Of a stretch of 64,000 nucleotides of DNA, positions 62,260-64,000 are shown piece by piece. The position numbers and the translations under genes were made by a program. The stretch covers positions 6,100,483 through 6,164,482 of the forward strand of contig NC_087077.1 of NCBI RefSeq assembly GCF_026151205.1, in the 5' to 3' direction. This stretch comes from Bolinopsis microptera. Its lineage: Eukaryota; Ctenophora; Tentaculata; Lobata; Bolinopsidae. The stretch's first letter is position 1. Every line of letters begins with the position of its first letter. The notes under the pieces were generated by a model. It was not told the DNA's origin. It was given only the letters and a program-made list of their open reading frames with translations, and made no database searches.

Positions 62260-64000
62260 GGTTGACAAGTACTAACTATTTAACCACCAAAACATGTTCC
62301 ACCTACCCCGGAACATAAATGCACTACGGGGGTAAAGATTTTCGGTCTTGATTTTACCTGGATTTCAGTAATTTTGGGATGGGCGTGGGCCCTGGGAGTG
62401 GCCTGAGTGGGTTGGGAGGTCGAAACTCGGTTTTTCTGATGGTTTGGGACAAGTACTAACTATTTTACCACCAAAACATGTTCCACCTACCCCGGAACAT
62501 AAATGCACTACGGGGGTAAAGATTTTCGGTCTTGATTTTACCTAATTTTCAGTAATTTCAGTAATTTCAGTGATTTTAGTAATTTTGGGATGGGCGTGGC
62601 CCCTGGGAGTGGCCTGAGTGGGTTGGGAGGTCGAAACTCGGTTTTTCTGATGGTTTGGGACAAGTACTAACTATTTAACCACCAAAACATGTTCCACCTA
62701 CCCCGGAACATAAATGCACTACGGGGGTAAAGATTTTCGGTCTTGATTTTACCTGGATTTCAGTAATTTTGGGATGGGCGTGGCCCCTGGGAGTGGCCTG
62801 AGTGGGTTGGGAGGTCGAAACTCGGTTTTTCTGATGGTTTGGGACAAGTACTAACTATTTAACCACCAAAACATGTTCCACCTACCCCGGAACATAAATG
62901 CACTACGGGGGTAAAGATTTTCGGTCTTGATTTTACCTAATTTTCAGTAATTTCAGTAATTTCAGTGATTTTAGTAATTTTGGGATGGGCGTGGCCCCCG
63001 GGAGTGGCCTGAGTGGGTTGGGAGGTCGAAACTCGGTTTTTGTGATGGTTTGGGAGAAGTACTAACTATTTAACCACCAAAACATGTTCCACCTACCCCG
63101 GAACATAAATGCACTACGGGGGTAAAGATTTTCGGTCTTGATTTTACCTGGATTTCAGTAATTTTGGGATGGGCGTGGCCCCTGGGAGTGGTCTGAGTGG
63201 GTTGGGAGGTCGAAACTCGGTTTTTCTGATGGTTTGGGAGAAGTACTAACTATTTTACCACCAAAACATGTTCCACCTACCCCGGAACATAAATGCACTA
63301 CGGGGGTAAAGATTTTCGGTCTTGATTTTACCTAATTTTCAGTAATTTCAGTAATTTCAGTGATTTTAGTAATTTTGGGATGGGCGTGGCCCCTGGGAGT
63401 GGTCTGAGTGGGTTGGGAGGTCGAAACTCGGTTTTTCTGATGGTTTGGGACAAGTACTAACTATTTACCACCAAAACATGTTCCACCTACCCCGGAACAT
63501 AAATGCACTACGGGGGTAAAGATTTTCGGTCTTGATTTTACCTAATTTTCAGTAATTTCAGTAATTTCAGTGATTTTAGTAATTTTGGGATGGGCGTGGC
63601 CCCTGGGAGTGGTCTGAGTGGGTTGGGAGGTCGAAACTCGGTTTTTCTGATGGTTTGGGAGAAGTACTAACTATCTAACCACCAAAACATAAATGCACTA
63701 CGGGGGTAAAGATTTTCGGTCTTGATTTTACCTGGATTTCAGTAATTTTGGGATGGGCGTGGCCCCTGGGAGTGGCCTGAGTGGGTTGGGAGGTCGAAAC
63801 TCGGTTTTTCTGATGGTTTGGGAGAAGTACTAACTATTTAAACACCAAAACATGTTCCACCTACCCTGGAACATAAATGCACTACGGGGGTAAAGATTTT
63901 CGGTCTTGATTTTACCTGGATTTCAGTAATTTTGGGATGGGCGTGGCCCCTGGGAGTGGCCTGAGTGGGTTGGGAGGTCGAAACTCGGTTTTTCTGATGG
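62260..64000 (-). repeat. 184-bp satellite array, inverted, running off the window
   Basis: About nine copies of the same monomer on the opposite strand (CCACCTACCCCGGAACATAA near 62296, 62480, 62694, 62879, 63089, 63273, 63488, 63855, with one copy lacking it near 63687). Two monomer types alternate: a short one with TTACCTGGATTTCAG and a long one with CAGTAATTTCAGTGATTTTA. Confidence 0.97.

Overview
The window is nuclear DNA of an animal, most likely an invertebrate. The genes are intron-rich with GT-AG splice sites, the background is AT-rich, and non-LTR retrotransposons (LINEs), a tRNA-derived SINE, hAT-like and TTAA-flanked DNA elements and satellite arrays fill most of the space. The species cannot be fixed from sequence alone. 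There is no sign of bacterial operons, CRISPR arrays or rRNA genes.

Host-type genes. (1) 2241-3337 (-): three exons of a TSSK-like Ser/Thr kinase whose 3' exons are not visible. (2) 8275-9141 (+): a single-exon PIM-like kinase. (3) 9817-11527 (-): a three-exon class A GPCR of 432 residues. (4) 29307-33595 (-): nine exons of a HARBI1-like (PIF/Harbinger-type) DDE nuclease, with exon phases that agree at every junction and an intact D-D-E triad. (5) 51726-57113 (+): a twelve-exon gene of unknown function, again with agreeing phases except at one uncertain donor.

Retrotransposons. Two LINEs look complete. A Tx1/L1-like element (about 33675-40521, +) has a coiled-coil/SGNH/RGG ORF1, a 1260-residue EN-RT ORF2 and a poly(A) tail. 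A CR1/L2-like element (about 40600-46500, -) has an ORF1 that carries an AlkB-type 2-oxoglutarate/Fe(II) dioxygenase domain followed by an SGNH hydrolase domain. A third, decayed CR1-like LINE (22430-27481, +) carries a 1.05-kb tandem duplication across its RT. Fragments of other LINEs lie at 76-990, 3840-4674, 7435-7960, 15352-16255 and 19799-21458.

DNA elements and repeats. 5779-7407 is a nested foldback element flanked by TTAA. 18596-21650 is a complex repeat with telomere-like TTAGGG motifs, split by a 5'-truncated LINE. 27479-27797 is a perfect 319-bp palindrome. 58392-64000 is a large inverted arrangement of a 184-bp satellite around a 243-bp satellite.

The two most interesting points are the AlkB-SGNH ORF1, and a 1.4-1.7 kb repeat present twice (27634-29306 and 55522-56942). 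In both copies the first bases are exactly the 5' splice donor of an intron, in two unrelated genes. In the second gene the repeat is the whole intron, donor to acceptor, which is the signature of an intron-creating (introner-like) transposon.
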